From assembly GCA_050084985.1 (NCBI GenBank), contig JBITNC010000001.1, forward strand, positions 213,962,001 through 214,026,000: a stretch of 64,000 nucleotides of DNA, in the 5' to 3' direction. Below the pieces are notes generated by a model. The model saw only the letters and a program-made list of their open reading frames with translations, was not told the origin of the DNA and did no database searches. The DNA comes from Nageia nagi (taxonomy: Eukaryota > Pinophyta). Positions 11,986-24,594 of this stretch are shown piece by piece (position 1 is the stretch's first letter; the number at the start of each line of letters is the position of its first letter). The translations under genes and the position numbers were made by a program.

Positions 11986-12324
11986 CATTTCATTTCTCCT
12001 AAAATCTTCCCTTGTGAGTTTTAGGATGAAAGATTCTGGCTCTATTAAACAATAATTTCCAAACTCCATGTCATAGATGGTGTTGAGCATACTCATACTA
12101 CAAGGGTCTTCAGTTTGCAGCTCTTCCAGTAATTCGTCTGATTCTTCCAATTCACCAAAGTTTATGTAAACCTCCTCCTTTTTCTCTACATGAAACTCAA
12201 AAATTTCCTCATTATTCAGTCTTACCCTCTTATTCCCACAAGGGATCAAATAATGGGTGTAATCCATTGCTAGATAACCCCCTATCTTAGCTGTAAACTC
12301 TCTAGATAGACATAGCCTGAACAA
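11986..12324 (-). pseudogene. Element B linker between protease and RNase H
   Basis: Open stretch of about 110 codons before the RVT_3 domain, starting FRLCLSREFTAKIGGYLAMD. It is acidic in the middle (EELEESDELLEELQTED). A matching linker is present in A at about 23880-24190, with the words AMDYTHYLI recognisable in both. No domain recognised; it probably belongs to the pol polyprotein and is not a separate protein. Confidence 0.6.
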
Positions 12325-12351
12325 AGGGGGTAGCTCAATAACTATAATTTC

Positions 12352-12756
12352 CTAAATAATAATTATAGAGGGACACTTATGTATTTTTAGGACTACATCC
12401 TTGATTACTCCTACTATTTTGACAGGTGTGGAATCTAGTTGTAATACTCTGGTGGATGTTCTTGTCATAGGCAACCCCATTACATCGCACACTACTTTAG
12501 GCATCATAGTAGTAGCTACCCCAGAATCAACCAAACAATTATGGAGTACATATCCTTTGATTTCTAGAGTCATGTAAAAAGCTAGAGGTTTTTTCTTTCC
12601 CATCCTAAGATATTTTGATGTTTCAAAAAGATTAAGCACTCTTTCCATTCCTTCATTCAATGCTATAAGAGATGTTTTCAATAAATCAATTTGTTTAGGA
12701 ATTTTTAGAGCTTCAAACAAGGACACTCTCACTGGAGTTCTCTTTAGCTCCGCCAT
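12352..12756 (-). pseudogene. Element B aspartic protease
   Basis: Retroviral-type aspartic protease that would cut the Gag-Pol polyprotein. The open stretch contains LVDSGVATTMMP, the flap-side and catalytic D-S-G site (normally D-T/S-G-A), then VCDVMGLPMTRTSTRVLQLD and GVIKDVVLKIHKCPSIIII, typical of the plant gypsy protease. The N-terminal 60 residues (FEALKIPKQIDLLKTSLIAL) are the usual helix-rich lead-in. It is one of the best-preserved domains of B; A has it at 24276-24593 with DFGE replacing DSG. Confidence 0.85.
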
Positions 12757-12759
12757 AAT

Positions 12760-14396
12760 GTTGAACTCTAGGATAGCCAGAGGTTCACCAATTTTGTTTC
12801 TGAATCTGTCAGTAAATTTTTCCTAAAGCTGTAGAGTATCATCTTTTCTTTGGTGCTTGGTAAGTGAAGGGAACCTCAACCTTTGGAGATTTTGATCACT
12901 GGCTTTGGGCATCGGTTTGGTTTTTGGAAATGGGAAATTTTGGGGAACCATTTCCTTTTCCAGGATCTTTTCCTTAGAACTAGGAACTACATCTTACCTT
13001 TTAGGAAACACTACTCCGGAACTCTTTTGGGGTTCAACTTTTCTTTCTGGAATGTTGGAGACTAGGGGACTTTTTCTTGATCTTGTTTACACAACAAAAA
13101 ATCCTATATCCACTGGTGCAAAATTCATTAGGTTCACATTTTGGTTCATGTCATCAGCTACACTAGGTAGAGGAATACCCCCACTTCTTGATAGATACTC
13201 CTGATACTAATAAACAGGGCATGTGGTTTATTCATGAGCATCATTGTAGGCCAAACACAAACCAGAAGCTAACCTAGAAGAGGAAGCTTGGATTACATCT
13301 TCATTCAACACATGCTGAGCTTTTTCTATAGTAGGATAAGGATATCTTCTTGCATTATTTTGTCTACTTAGAATGGTAATCTGGTTTACCATATTTCTAC
13401 ACAAGTTTCAAAGTTCCTGAATCTCTGATGATGAAGCTACCCCTTGATTCATATTAGGATGATAAGGGGCTAGTAAAGCCAAGGGAGCTCTAGGGACTGG
13501 CAAGGGTGATGGCCACTGTTGGACAGGGGTGGGGATGCTAGCCAGTGATGGAGCCAAACTAATTACTTGAGGTCTCAAAATTTGCTATTGAGTGATTACT
13601 AGAAAATAAGGCATTGGCATGTGACTTGGTAATTTTCCAACTGTAATAAGATAGGATTTAGCATATACACTTGTCTATAGACCTCAAGGAAAGTATTTAC
13701 TCTAGAATTTTGGATTTGCAGGGAAAGATCTAGAGGAAAGGCTCTCAGGTAATACATTAAGGCTTGAAATTGCTAAGGCCTAACTGGCATTAGGACTCTC
13801 ATCCAAGTTTTTTGGAATCTAATATTGAAATTAGGGATATTTTCTTGCTCATATCTTTTGATTGAAGTGAACTATGTTAATAAAGAAAAAGGATCTCCTA
13901 ATTTATTAAATTCCAAGATAAAGGGTTCTACCAGTTGCGCCCAAGTGGTTATAGATCCATTAGGAAGGCCCCTGTACCAATCTAGGACCTTTCCCTTGAA
14001 AGACTGAGCCAATAATCTCACCATGACATCTTCATGTTGGATATTATGAATCTTAGCTAGGCCAGCTACATCAACATAATGTTCATAAGTTGTTTTCTCC
14101 GTAGTTGCATCAAATTCCAGAAGAGTTTTGAAAACATTTGCTAGGATGTCATGCAACACTGCCAGGGCTATTGGTACCCCATTGTCCCATTCTGGATAAA
14201 TATTCTGAACTGGATTAGCCATTTTAGGAGAGGTATTTCTAGTATGAAGATCAGATGATTCTAGCTTGGTAAAGGATTTTAGGGTGCTGATACTATTCAA
14301 AGATTTGGACTTAATCAGGGTCTTTCTCTTGGGAGCATCCAACATTCTAAAATTTGGTGCTTCTTTTGCTACTCTAGTTTTAGATCTAGTCCACAT
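12760..14396 (-). pseudogene. Element B Gag
   Basis: Capsid-type protein that packages element RNA. The start at 14396 (MWTRSKTRVAKEAPNF) is about 150 bp inside the right LTR and agrees with A's start at 26071 (MWTRSKSKIAKEVLDF). The Retrotrans_gag core is in the open part 14396-13872: VFKTLLEFDATTEKTTYEHY, VMVRLLAQSFKGKVLDWYRG and SITTWAQLVEPFILEFNKLG. Beyond 13872 the frame is broken by many stops. A degenerate zinc knuckle is possible near 13240 (CLAYNDAHE, then CPVY, with Y in place of the second Cys). Confidence 0.85.
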
Positions 14397-14515
14397 AAAC
14401 TATAGGTTGCAAACGAAATACAAGGTTCAAAAGCACATATGATATTTACGATTAGTTTGCTTTAATACATACCATAGATAGTGCTTCAGCAGAGTCACCA
14501 ATAAGTTTCTTTGCA

Positions 14516-14532
14516 TCCCACCGGGTGTGCCA
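14516..14532 (-). promoter_or_regulatory. Element B primer-binding site
   Basis: On the minus strand, 11 bases after the 5' LTR, stands TGGCACACCCGGTGGGA. The same 17-base word with only transitions is next to A's 5' LTR (26190-26206) and before E's gag (63227-63243). About 15 bases further on in B (around 14490-14510) is ATTGGTGACTCTGCTG, which resembles a second plant gypsy primer site. I do not assign a tRNA. Confidence 0.7.
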
Positions 14533-14543
14533 AAAAGAAATAC

Positions 14544-16457
14544 TATTGATTAGGATTGTGTAATATATGTACCATGAATAATCTTAACCAAAGTAAATCA
14601 AGAATAGACTATGGTGACAGTCTGATCTCTGGAGAAGGTCGGTTCCTTATACATTGGGTGCAGGAGAAGTAACAGGAAAGAAAATGAAAAGAGTAGAGTG
14701 CAAGGAATTTAAGAAAAAGGCTTAGGGTAATAGGAAAGAAAATAAAAAGGAGTAGAGTGTAAGGAATTTAAGCAAAAGGCTTAGGGTAATAAGAGAGAAA
14801 GCAAAGGTGGATAACTAGTTCAACGTGGGCTTTCACAGTGTGTGAAACCTTGGTCTGAATCTAGTGTAGCAGCTACGGTACAAGCTCTCACTCTCAAATA
14901 GTTTCCCAGCTTTACTCTACCATGTAGTAGACACAGTTATACTAGCAGTTTGTGATTACCATTCAAGAAACAAGCCAAGCTACCACAATGTAACTAGATT
15001 AAGAATGATAATTACGAGTGCTAGATAAGAAAGGTCAAGATGGTATCATATTACTGATAAAAACTATAGGTCTTCGAGAATAAATGTAAAGAGCAATACT
15101 AAGGCTTTCAACCCTTCTTTCACTTTATTTTCATATACTTATACTGAAGCAACAATAGTTATAAGAATTACAAAATAGAAACATTTACAAAATAGCTTCA
15201 AGATTCTAGCCTTCTTTTAACTGATACTACCTACATACGCCACTTGGTAGAATATTACAAAATTGGGTAGATTATAGATGGTATAGCTTCTTGATGACTA
15301 TGATCTAACTTCTCACTATCCTCATCTCTTCTAGGATATTCTATTTACTGGCTCTGACTATTTGATCTCTCTTTACTGTTCTCATCTCTACATTTCAGAA
15401 TGCTCTATTCACTGGCTCCAGCTATTTGATCACTCCTTACTGACCTCATCACTTCTAGGACCTAGTTTCATTCAAAAACATGAACATTGTTCTCCCTATG
15501 ACATCATCTTCATACTTCCAGAAAATTTTACTCACTAGCTCTGGCTATCAGATCACTTCTTGCTGACCTCATCACTTCTAGGACCCAGTTTCATTCGAAA
15601 ATGTGAACATTATTCTCCCTATGATGTCATCCTCATACTTCCAAAAATGTTTTACTCACTTTCTTCAAAACCTGGGCTTTTCCATAACTGAGCTTTTATC
15701 ATTTCATTCTAGAATGCTTTATCTATTGACTCTAGCCTTTTAATCACCCTTGCTGATCTCATCATCTATGGAACTTGGTCTTTACCAAAATGCAACTATC
15801 TTATCCTCTATGACATCATCATCTTATTCCGGAATGCTTTACTTTCAAAACACTTAATTTTTAGGCTCTAGCTTCTTTGATTATCTCTTGCTAACCTCAT
15901 CACTTTCAGGACCCAATTTCATTCAAAAATGTGAACATTATCCTCCCTGTGATGTCATCTTCATACTTCTGGAATGTTTTACTCACTCTCTTCAAAACTC
16001 GGGCTTTTTCACACTTGAGCTTTACCCCTTCTTCTATGACATCATCATTTCATTTTGAAACACTTTACTTGCTAACTTCAGCTTATTAATTCCCCTTGCT
16101 AATGTCATCACTTCCAGAACCTGATTTCATTCAAAATTGTGAAAATCATCCTCCCTACAATGTCATCTTCATACTTATGGAATGTTTTACTCACCGACTC
16201 TGGCTATTTGATCACTCCTCGCTGACCTCATCACTTCTGGGATCTGGTTTTGGGTTAAGGCCTGAAATCACTGATGTCATCTCTTCCAAAACCTAGGTTA
16301 CTCAACATTAACTTCGAGGGGCTTTTCTTCTTTCATAATGGTAATCATTTTCGGAAATAGTTCTTAAACCCATTGTGATTATGCTTAGCTTAAGTCACTT
16401 CTGGAAGTGATCATACTTTCAAAAAACCTTGGAGTAGTGATTATGTATTAATATACA
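14544..16457 (-). repeat. Element B right LTR (5' LTR)
   Basis: 1914 bp copy of 2835-4750, starting TATTGATTAGG and ending AATATACA, followed by the duplicated target ATATG. In one 60-base window (15251-15310 against 3541-3600) three differences are seen, all transitions, which fits methylation-driven decay of identical starting copies. The U3 repeats with TGATGTCATC-like words lie at about 15360-16300. Confidence 0.93.
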
Positions 16458-16462
16458 ATATG

Positions 16463-16500
16463 TATATACATTTTGGTGACATCTATGTGAAAATTTTGCT
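16463..16500. other. Last 8 bp of A's left LTR and A's left internal junction
   Basis: TATATACA (16463-16470) completes A's left LTR after the B insertion. It is followed at 16471 by TTTTGGTGACATCTATGTGA, the counterpart of B's junction at 4751. B therefore inserted 8 bp from the LTR end. Confidence 0.85.
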
Positions 16501-16559
16501 CTTTATATAAGACATTTTGGACCTAGCATAAAACTTTGGAAAAGGAGAGAGACCAAGCT

Positions 16560-19500
16560 TCAATTCTATGAACTTAAAATTATCAAACCTTTCCCTAATT
16601 CACATGTGTTTTAGAGAAGTATTTCAACCTTAATTTATCTAAAGTTATAGTGTTCAAAACTTCATACAACATTTTCTTATATTTTTGTAACAATTGACAT
16701 AAATTAACCCCAACTTGTGCCCAAACATCAAAGAGTTTTAACAATTTTACCTCATCAAAAGAAGATAGCTGCACTTCCACATCATTGGCTTGCTTACTAA
16801 TTTTTTGAATACTCTTTAAGAATAATGATTTTGGAATTGGTGAATCATTAATCCTCCATAATTCTAGGACTCCTAATGTGGATAACTTTTACAACTCTAC
16901 ATTCAAAGTCTCTATCACTTACACTTGATTTAAAACACTATTTCTAATCTCCTAGTAGACCCATTTTCCCTACATTAGGTAATTGATCACCACCATGAGT
17001 TCAACTTAGTTTGCAATATTTAGGGCTTATAAATCTTTGTTAGAAATTTTATTTTGTTTCCTTTTTTCCCTCTTAGCTCCTTTAATATAGGAAAGAGCAT
17101 ACCCTCACTCCTACTAACATCTATTTCAAGCATTTTAGTTCTAAGAAACACATCTCCACAAGGTCCTTGAGGTGAATCAGGTCCTTGATTTCTTGGGACA
17201 TTTGTTTCCAAAATTTTTGCTTTTATAATTAATAAGAAATCTCTATCCATTTTGTACTCACTCATTCTCTATTGCAATTAAGCTATATTAGCACTTAAGC
17301 TATCAATGATTGAATCTTTTGATGCAACTTCTACCATCCTCGTGGCTATTTCTACATCCTTTTTAGTAATAATGGCATCCTTTTTATTCATGCTATTAAT
17401 AGTAGGAGTTGAAGTTAAACTTGTTCTCAAAATAGCTATGTCATTATTGATAATTTTTAGCTTGATACTTTTTGTAGACAACTACTTCTTTATCACTTCA
17501 TGAGATTTTTGAAGCTTTTATACTTAGCTTCCAACTTGGTTAACTTTGATATATTTAGGTCTACCATAGTTTGCAATAGTTTATTTTTATCACTCTACGG
17601 AATGATTCTCATGTATATTATCACCTGGGTGTTCATGGAAGTCAAATCACTCTATCCTTCTTAGAGATCTTGGGCTATGGCCATATCTAGCACTTTATTT
17701 TTTAAATATATAAATATTAAAAGCCTTACTAAATTATCTAGTGCTAGGATCTTCTTTAATTTCCTCTACATCTATTCTTCTTGGTTACTTTTCATTTGTT
17801 GGTATTACTGCATAATACCATCAATAGACACCTATTACCTAGGTATGGTGATGAATAGAGAATTGGCACTCAAATCTTAGGGGAAGGAGGCCAAAACTTA
17901 TTTTGTTAGTGTTGTTAGACTAGCTTGGCTAGGATATAGGCTATTGCTACTAATGAGATTTACTAGGAATGGTGGTGGTGATGGTGGGGGTGATGATGGT
18001 ATAGTGATGATATCAGTGAGAGGAGTAATAGGGTAAATAGATGTGGAATGAGTAGGATCATGCCATTAGGAAGGTAGGAGTAATAATAGAATCAATTATG
18101 TGGTGGGTGTTAGAGAGGTTGTTAGAACTATATAAATGGAGGCTTGAGTAGAAATAGGTGAGATAACTTGAATAGTGAAAGTATCTAAAAGAGAAGTAGA
18201 AGGAGGAGAGAAGAAACCATACCTATTGGAGTTGATGTCCTCCTCTTATATTTCAATGAAAGTGGGGCCTTTTGATCTTTCCTATTTGCTATATACACTT
18301 ACCTCCCTTTTGGTTTCTCTTATACAACCTAGAAGGTAGCCTCTCTAGCCTCTTCACTAACTTGCTCTTGTAGGCTAACCCTTTGGGCTTCTAGCTGATC
18401 TTCTTCTTCTTATTCATCATCACTTTTGGGATACTCCTTAGTAAGGTCATTTGAAGGGTGCTCCACCTTCCACATATATTTGAACACATCATCAAAATCC
18501 AACTCAAGAGGAGTGAATTTATTCCCTGATTCAATTTGATATTATTTACATGCAATGATTTTCTCCTCATTCCACTTAAGCCTTCTCAATGTGGCCAAAG
18601 ATTTTATGGGAATTGAATCTATCCTTGGATTAAAAGCTACCTCCTTTTCATAAGAACTCATCCATGATGATAGCAAATCTTTAGCAATTAAGGACATAGG
18701 CATTAATTTATCTTTCTCTCATATATTTCTCCATTGATCTAACTTAGGTTTAGCTTTTGCTTTGAAGCTAGGAGGATTGGGCTAAGTTTTTAACCTTTTA
18801 CCAAACACATCTTTAGGATCATATAACCTATACTAATTGATCCTTTTCAATTTTAACCTAAGCAACTTCTCCTTCAATTGGTCACCTCCTCCTTGACTTT
18901 GAAGTACAAACTCATGCACCTTATGGGGTAAAGCATAAACTAATCTTTTCTTAGCCATAGCTCTATATTTAGCATTTACATAATCTATTATGCTCCATAC
19001 TAAATATGTAGTTGGTGACATGTATAGGTAATAAGAAAGGGAACCAGTAAACCCATGAAGTTTGATGAATGTTCCTTCTTTAGCAAAGAACTAATCCCCA
19101 ATCTCACCATGAGGCATCCAAAGATACAATTTTGATGCTTTGGATAGCCTTAGAATTTTAGGACCTAATAGACTCATGGCTAAAACTAAGAAATTTTTCA
19201 TAAATCCATAGTAATCAATTGATAACCTTACTTCCTTAGTCCATTTATTTATAGACTTGAGAGACCCATCTCCTTCATGCCTAGTTAAGGTCAATTTTTT
19301 GGAGAATCTCAAATTTTGATGGATTAAAAACCAAATAATATATAATGCAAATGCAAAGTGAGTCCCTTGATCAATTTCTTCTAGTTGTTTTGAAATCTTA
19401 TCTTAAATAGTAATAGCCTAATCATAAATGGTAGGAGTATTTGGATGAGAAATTTGGTAGGCTATTGCAAGTTTTATCAATGAAATATATTTATCTAACC

Positions 19501-20026
19501 TTTCCTTAACTGCTACTAACAACATGGATAATAACAATTGTAAATGCAAAGAGAAATTAGAAAGCAACACTTTTGAATTTGGAACCTCTAGGAAATTTAC
19601 AGCACCTTCTACATTCCTATTCAACTAAGATAAGATATTCATCCTCATGTTAGAGCTTGGATTTATACCCCAATTTATCAAGATAGGGGGAGAAAATAGC
19701 ATAGGTGGATTAAAAGCACTTGCTATAGATGCAGGGTCTAGGTTAAGAATTACCCTTCCCTATAAATTTCTTATGACCCTCATTATAGGATCAAACACCC
19801 CTTTTATTAGCTCTATCAATTTTGAAATTAGGAAACATCTATGGGGGATAAAATACATGAGCCTTGACCCCATTGGTGTATGTTTGATATGATTAAAACC
19901 AAAAACAAGACACTTACCTTCTATAATACCCTTCAAATTCTTGTTTTGAGCTATTATTTTAGTATCCCATAACAAATCCATTGAGTCAACAACCCTTTTA
20001 ACTACATTTCTTAGAGTAGACACCAT
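16560..20026 (-). pseudogene. Element A ORFx, conserved extra reading frame, unknown function
   Basis: Counterpart of B's ORFx in the same place after integrase, starting near 20026 (MVSTLRNVVKRVVDSMDLLW). Clear shared words with B are SRLMYFIPHRCFLISKLIEL (19880-19820), LAIAYQISHPNTPTIYD (19470-19418), SKLYLWMPHGEIGD (19130-19091) and VYALPHKVHEFVLQSQG (about 18930). A Ser/Thr/Pro-poor, simple-sequence zone lies at 18000-18250, then a lysine/isoleucine-rich coiled-coil-like part at 17481-17278 and a last piece at 16780-16595. The frame has many stops. Conservation of whole phrases between two copies this decayed suggests the product mattered to the element. Confidence 0.65.
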
Positions 20027-20544
20027 ATTTTTTTAGACTACACTTCCAAGTATGTTAGGCTCTGACTTAATAATTTTGAATGATGTTATACATTTCTTGA
20101 CTCTATTAAAGGCTAGGAAATTAGATAACTACAACTCTTTGAAAACTTTGGAGTTTGTGTGTTTTAAAATGCACTAGCTTGGCTACTTTTATGCTTAAAT
20201 TCCCATGCCTTGCATTTGCTTTTTGAGTCATGTGATATAACTACTACATCATTTTCTATAGTAATTGATTTGATATTCTTGAAATTTTCTTAGGAACCTT
20301 GATTCCAACAATGTTAGAAATGCTTTGAGCCATTAATATTATTATTAATCAAAATGTACTACTATTTTGAGAATTAAATGCAAAACATACCATATTTACA
20401 ATATTTACAAGGGTAGTAAATTCTCTTTTAAAGGTAATCTCCCACCCATGTAGGCTTGTAGTATTACAAATGCTCCTCATTTATTGAAATTGGTAGCCTC
20501 TATCCATTTGGATTATCTATTTAGAAGGCATTTCTCCCAATGCA

Positions 20545-21425
20545 TTTAGCTATGACATATGGTTCTAACCACAAGATTCAAACTGCTTATGCTTTTTGGG
20601 CTTGGCTCTATCTTCATCCCATTTTATGATAAGGTCTTCTTCTTTAAAGATGTCTAGAGAAGCTTTTTGGGTATTAAACCATTTCTTCACAACTTCATTT
20701 CTCTTTTGTAAATCTAGATATGCCTTATTCTATGACTCTTCTAGATGTAATAATTCATTCATTCATACTTGAATTGGTTCACATTCTTCACCATATTCTT
20801 GAAGTATTATTAGAGCAAGAAGATCTATATCACTTGGTAGTAAAACCCTTTTCTAATATACCAATGCATATGGACTAGCCTTAATAGCTAGCTTTATAGA
20901 GATTCTATTTTTCCATAATTCCCAATTCAACTTCTCATACCAATTCTAGGGATTATCCTCTATAGTTCTCTTAAGAATCCTTAACAAATTCTTAATTTTT
21001 GATTCAATGAGTCCATTATCCTGTGGATAGTAATTTGAGGAAGTTTTCTAGTAGATTTCATATCTCATAGCAAAATTGGTGATATCTATCCCTACAAATG
21101 CCAAGCCATTATCAAAGATGATTATTTAAGGGATTACATACCTAGTAATTAGCTTTTTAATCAATTTTAGAATAGGTTTTTTTATTTTTCTTTTTCATAG
21201 CTTTCACTTCAACCCATCTGGTGAAATAGTTGGTGGTGAAGAGGATGAATTTATACTTAATCAAAGAATTTGAATTAATAATTCTAATAAATTATAATCC
21301 CCACTATTGGAAAGGTTCTTCCATCTAAATTAGTTCTAATGGTAAAGTTGCTTTTCTCTTCCTACCTACAAACCTTTAACATTTCTCATAGTACTAAACC
21401 TTCATAAAAGCATCTCTCAACATAA
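20545..21425 (-). pseudogene. Element A integrase
   Basis: Matches B's integrase throughout at the DNA level but without long open frames. Recognisable on the minus strand are the zinc-region tail (RFVGRKRKATLPLE), the core around NYYPQD (about 21030) and the C-terminal part with KWDEDRAK (about 20610-20640). Stops occur every few dozen codons. No chromodomain follows. Confidence 0.75.
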
Positions 21426-22260
21426 TGGGCTAGTAATAACCTACTTGAATTATTTTACCCATCATTGTATAATTAGAATAATGGCCTCTATATACCCTAA
21501 AATAAAACTCTTTGATTACCTTTGCTATCTTAGATGAAGGTATACATATCAACAATATTCCATCATGATTTCTCCTATACAACACTTGATCAATTTTGGG
21601 CATGGATTTTAAATCATTTCCTCTATGATATGTTTAAATGCATGGGTATTTTACCAAATTCAAAATGCCTATTTAATTGGCCCATCCAATCATTTTCCTC
21701 CATTCCTAGTTCTTCATCTAAAATTACTTATTTGATGAAATACACACTATCTTTTGCTTCTACAACATCCTTGGCTATTTTTTCACAAAGGGACTTTCCC
21801 CTTATGAGCTTAGTAGGTTTGATTTCCATGTCATATCTTAAAATTTTAGCAATCCATCTAAGTATCCCCTCCCTAATTTCTCCTTGCATTATATAAGATC
21901 TAACATCTAGATGTATGGTCAAGACTAGGACTCTCCTTTAACTTATATAATGTTGTAACTTTCCCTAAGACTTTAGTATTGCTAGGACTTATTTTTCTAA
22001 GAAAGTTTAATATTAACTCTTATTCATAGTTTGAATAAAAAAATAATAATATATTCTTCATTCTTTTGAAATTTCTATGTTAGGATGGCCACAATACTTG
22101 AACTAGATCCATACGCATACAAAATGAATTCTTTGCTAAAATCTAGGTTCCTTAAGATAGGCACCCTAGTTATTACAAACTTGATTCTTTAAAATGATTC
22201 TTTTGCTTTTCTAGTCAATTTGAACATAGCATTTTTATTTAACATGAGGGTAATAGGCTT
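21426..22260 (-). pseudogene. Element A RNase H (gypsy type) and connection
   Basis: Same position as in B, between RT and integrase. The open piece 21922-21728 reads HLDVRSYIMQGEIREGILRW and ILRYDMEIKPTKLIRGKSLC, matching B's 10026-9706. The part 22260-21950 is the remaining RNase H, with many stops. Function as for B; clearly dead. Confidence 0.7.
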
Positions 22261-22264
22261 AACA

Positions 22265-23100
22265 ATGATTGAAAAATCTTGAACAAATCTTCTTACAAAG
22301 TTAATCTATCCTAGAAAAGATTGTAAGGTTTTTTGTTTGAAGGGAGAGATAGTTTGTCTATTGCTTCTATCCTATCTGAATTGATAGCCCAACCTTATTT
22401 TGAAAAGACATGTCCAAGAAGATTTCCCTCATCTATCATAAAAATAGACTTTTTTTAATTTAGAAAAATTCCATACCTTCTATATTTGATAAAAGCCTAC
22501 TCTAGATGCTACATATGGGAACTTCTATCATGAGAGAAAATAGTGATATCATCCAAATATTCCAGCATAGTTTTATTTACCATTTCTCCAAAAGCATAGT
22601 CCATAGCTCTGTAAAAGGTTAGTCCTACATTTGATAGTTTGAAAATCACTCCTTGGAAAGCAAACATTATCCATTTGGTTGTAAAACCCATTTTGAATTG
22701 ATCTTCATTTTTTACTCAAACTTGGTTATACCCTAAAAACCCATTTAATAATGAGAATCTTTTTGCATCAAATGTAGTATTCAATATTTATTTCATAGGT
22801 GGTAGAGGATAATGATATTTTAATGACACTCTATTTAAACCTTTGAAATCCACACATAATTGAATCTCTCCATTTTTCTTTTTAATTAGAACCAACTTTT
22901 CCACCCATGTAGAATATTAAATAAGATATATGATAGCAGCTTTATATAACTTCAAAAACTTCTTATTTCATTACCACTTCAATATTGGGTTTTACTAGCC
23001 TCTATTTCTATTTGATAGGCTTGGAATCTTAAATCAATTCTATCATATGTTGAATTATATATTTGTCAAAAATCTTTAGGTCATCATATGACCAAGAAAT
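22265..23100 (-). pseudogene. Element A reverse transcriptase
   Basis: The open piece 22691-22509 contains FTTKWIMFAFQG, AMDYAFGEMVNKTM and the catalytic box YLDDITIFSHD. Upstream, the NRVSLK-H-YPLPP stretch is at about 22860-22790 and KKNGEIQLCVDF at about 22890-22850, with single-base breaks. Length and motif order equal B's RT. MPFGLSNA has become VIFKLSNV, so conserved positions have been lost. Confidence 0.85.
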
Positions 23101-23482
23101 TACATCAGTAAAAACTCTACACAACTAAATAATCTCTTTGATCTTATTAGGGTTGGTACATGTTAATTTTTAAAAAAAAATTGGGAAGAATTTCATAATC
23201 CTTATGTTTATTGAGGTTTATAATTATACCCTTTCTTCTTACTTGGTCATTTCTATCAAATAAACCTTTAAATGGAATTAGATCTCTAAGAATTATATTA
23301 TTGTTCAATTGAATTATATCTTATTTTTGAAAGATATTAGCATCTTCTTCTCCTATTGCATGACACATAGACTACTATAGCAAAACTTAATTGATTTGAC
23401 CCTCATCTCTAAAGACTTACCAAAAGGAATCATTATTCAAAATATAAGGTCTAAAGATAAGTTGAACCCTCTTTTTTTGAAA

Positions 23483-23860
23483 CTAATCATTGATGGGATC
23501 AAAACTGGCTCCCATTTGAGCTAGTGCATTGACTTCATGGTTGAACCTCCTTAGAATAGATTGTATATGCAGAGCTTCAAAATTTTCAAATAGATCCCAC
23601 ACTCTATTCCTATAAGACTTTAAATAATGATGTTTAACAAGACACTTGCTTATGACTTGGTTTACAATCAAATCTGAGTCTCCTTTAATTTTCACATAAC
23701 AAATCTACATTTTAATTACTTATTCTAGGCTAAGGAAAAGGGCTTCATACTCAACCACATTATTGGTGCACATATATGTGAGCATATAGGAGAATTTATG
23801 CATTTTTTCTATTAGATCAATTGATACAATCCTAGTACTTGACCCATTTCTAGATCTAGC
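23483..23860 (-). pseudogene. Element A RVT_3-type RNase H upstream of the RT
   Basis: Open piece 23695-23483 carries IKGDSDLIVNQVISKCLVKH, YRNRVWDLFENFEALHIQSI and FNHEVNALAQMGASFDPIND. Just upstream (23860-23700) are NGARSRNGSS and TNNVVEYEAL. The Asp of the DG motif and the Asp of the AD-LA motif are changed (FNGARS; EVNALAQ), so two catalytic positions are lost. Placement between protease and RT is the same as in B. Confidence 0.82.
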
Positions 23861-24275
23861 TCCATTAAAGAACATTTCCTAGACTTCACCTCTTTTGGAA
23901 TCTTCATTAGTGAGTTTTGGGATGAAAGACACTAATTCCATCAAATAATAATTCCCAAAATCCATGTTATAAATGGTGTTAAGCATATTCATAAACATGT
24001 GGTCTTCAATTTGCAATTCTTCTAAAATGAACATCAAAATTTTATTTATTATCCAACCTTACTCTTTTTTCCCCATAAGAAATTAAATAATGAGTGTAAT
24101 CCATTGCTAAATAACCCCCTATTTTTGCTATGAATTATCTAGATAGACATAATCCAAAAAGAGGAGGAAGTTCAACTACTACAATTTCTTGAGTGATAAC
24201 AATAGAAAGACATATATGTATCTTTAAAACTAAGTCCTTGATAACTATAATAGTTTTAACTAGGGTTGAGTCTAA

Positions 24276-24593
24276 CTACAACACTCCTATGGATGTTCTA
24301 GTGAGAGGTAGCCCCATTACATCACATATTGCTTTAGGCATGATGGTAGTGGTTTCTCCAAAATCAACTAAATAGTTATGTAGCACATACCCCTTGACCT
24401 CTAAAATAATATAATAATTTGGTGGTTTATTTTTTCCCATCTGTAGATACTTGGATGTCTCAAACATATTCAATACCATATCAATTCCTTCATTTAATGT
24501 TATGAATGATGCCCTAAGTAGATCAATTTTCCTAGGGATTTTTAAAGCATCAAATAAAGATATCTTTGAAGAGGTTCTCTTTAATTCTTCCAC
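24276..24593 (-). pseudogene. Element A aspartic protease
   Basis: Starts MEELKRTSSKISLFDALKIP and contains VLHNYLVDFGETTTIMPKAI, where B has LVDSGVATTMMP. The catalytic D-S-G is D-F-G here, so this copy would be inactive. VMGLPLTRTSIGVL follows. The continuation to about 23880 is the same linker as in B, with stops. Confidence 0.83.
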
Positions 24594-24594
24594 A

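Larger units (their letters stand above)
2835..16457 (-). mobile_element. Element B: Ty3/gypsy LTR retrotransposon inserted in A's left LTR
   Basis: The target duplication ATATG is exact at 2830-2834 and 16458-16462. The left LTR (2835-4750) begins TGTTGATTAGG and ends TATACA; the right LTR (14544-16457) begins TATTGATTAGG, a single G-to-A change of the terminal TG. Length is 13.6 kb. Coding is on the minus strand, with gag next to the right LTR, so the right LTR is the 5' LTR. Domain order is gag, protease, RVT_3-type RNase H, reverse transcriptase, second RNase H and connection, integrase, ORFx. B is better preserved than A, with several domains of 100-200 codons still open, in line with later insertion. 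Confidence 0.95.
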
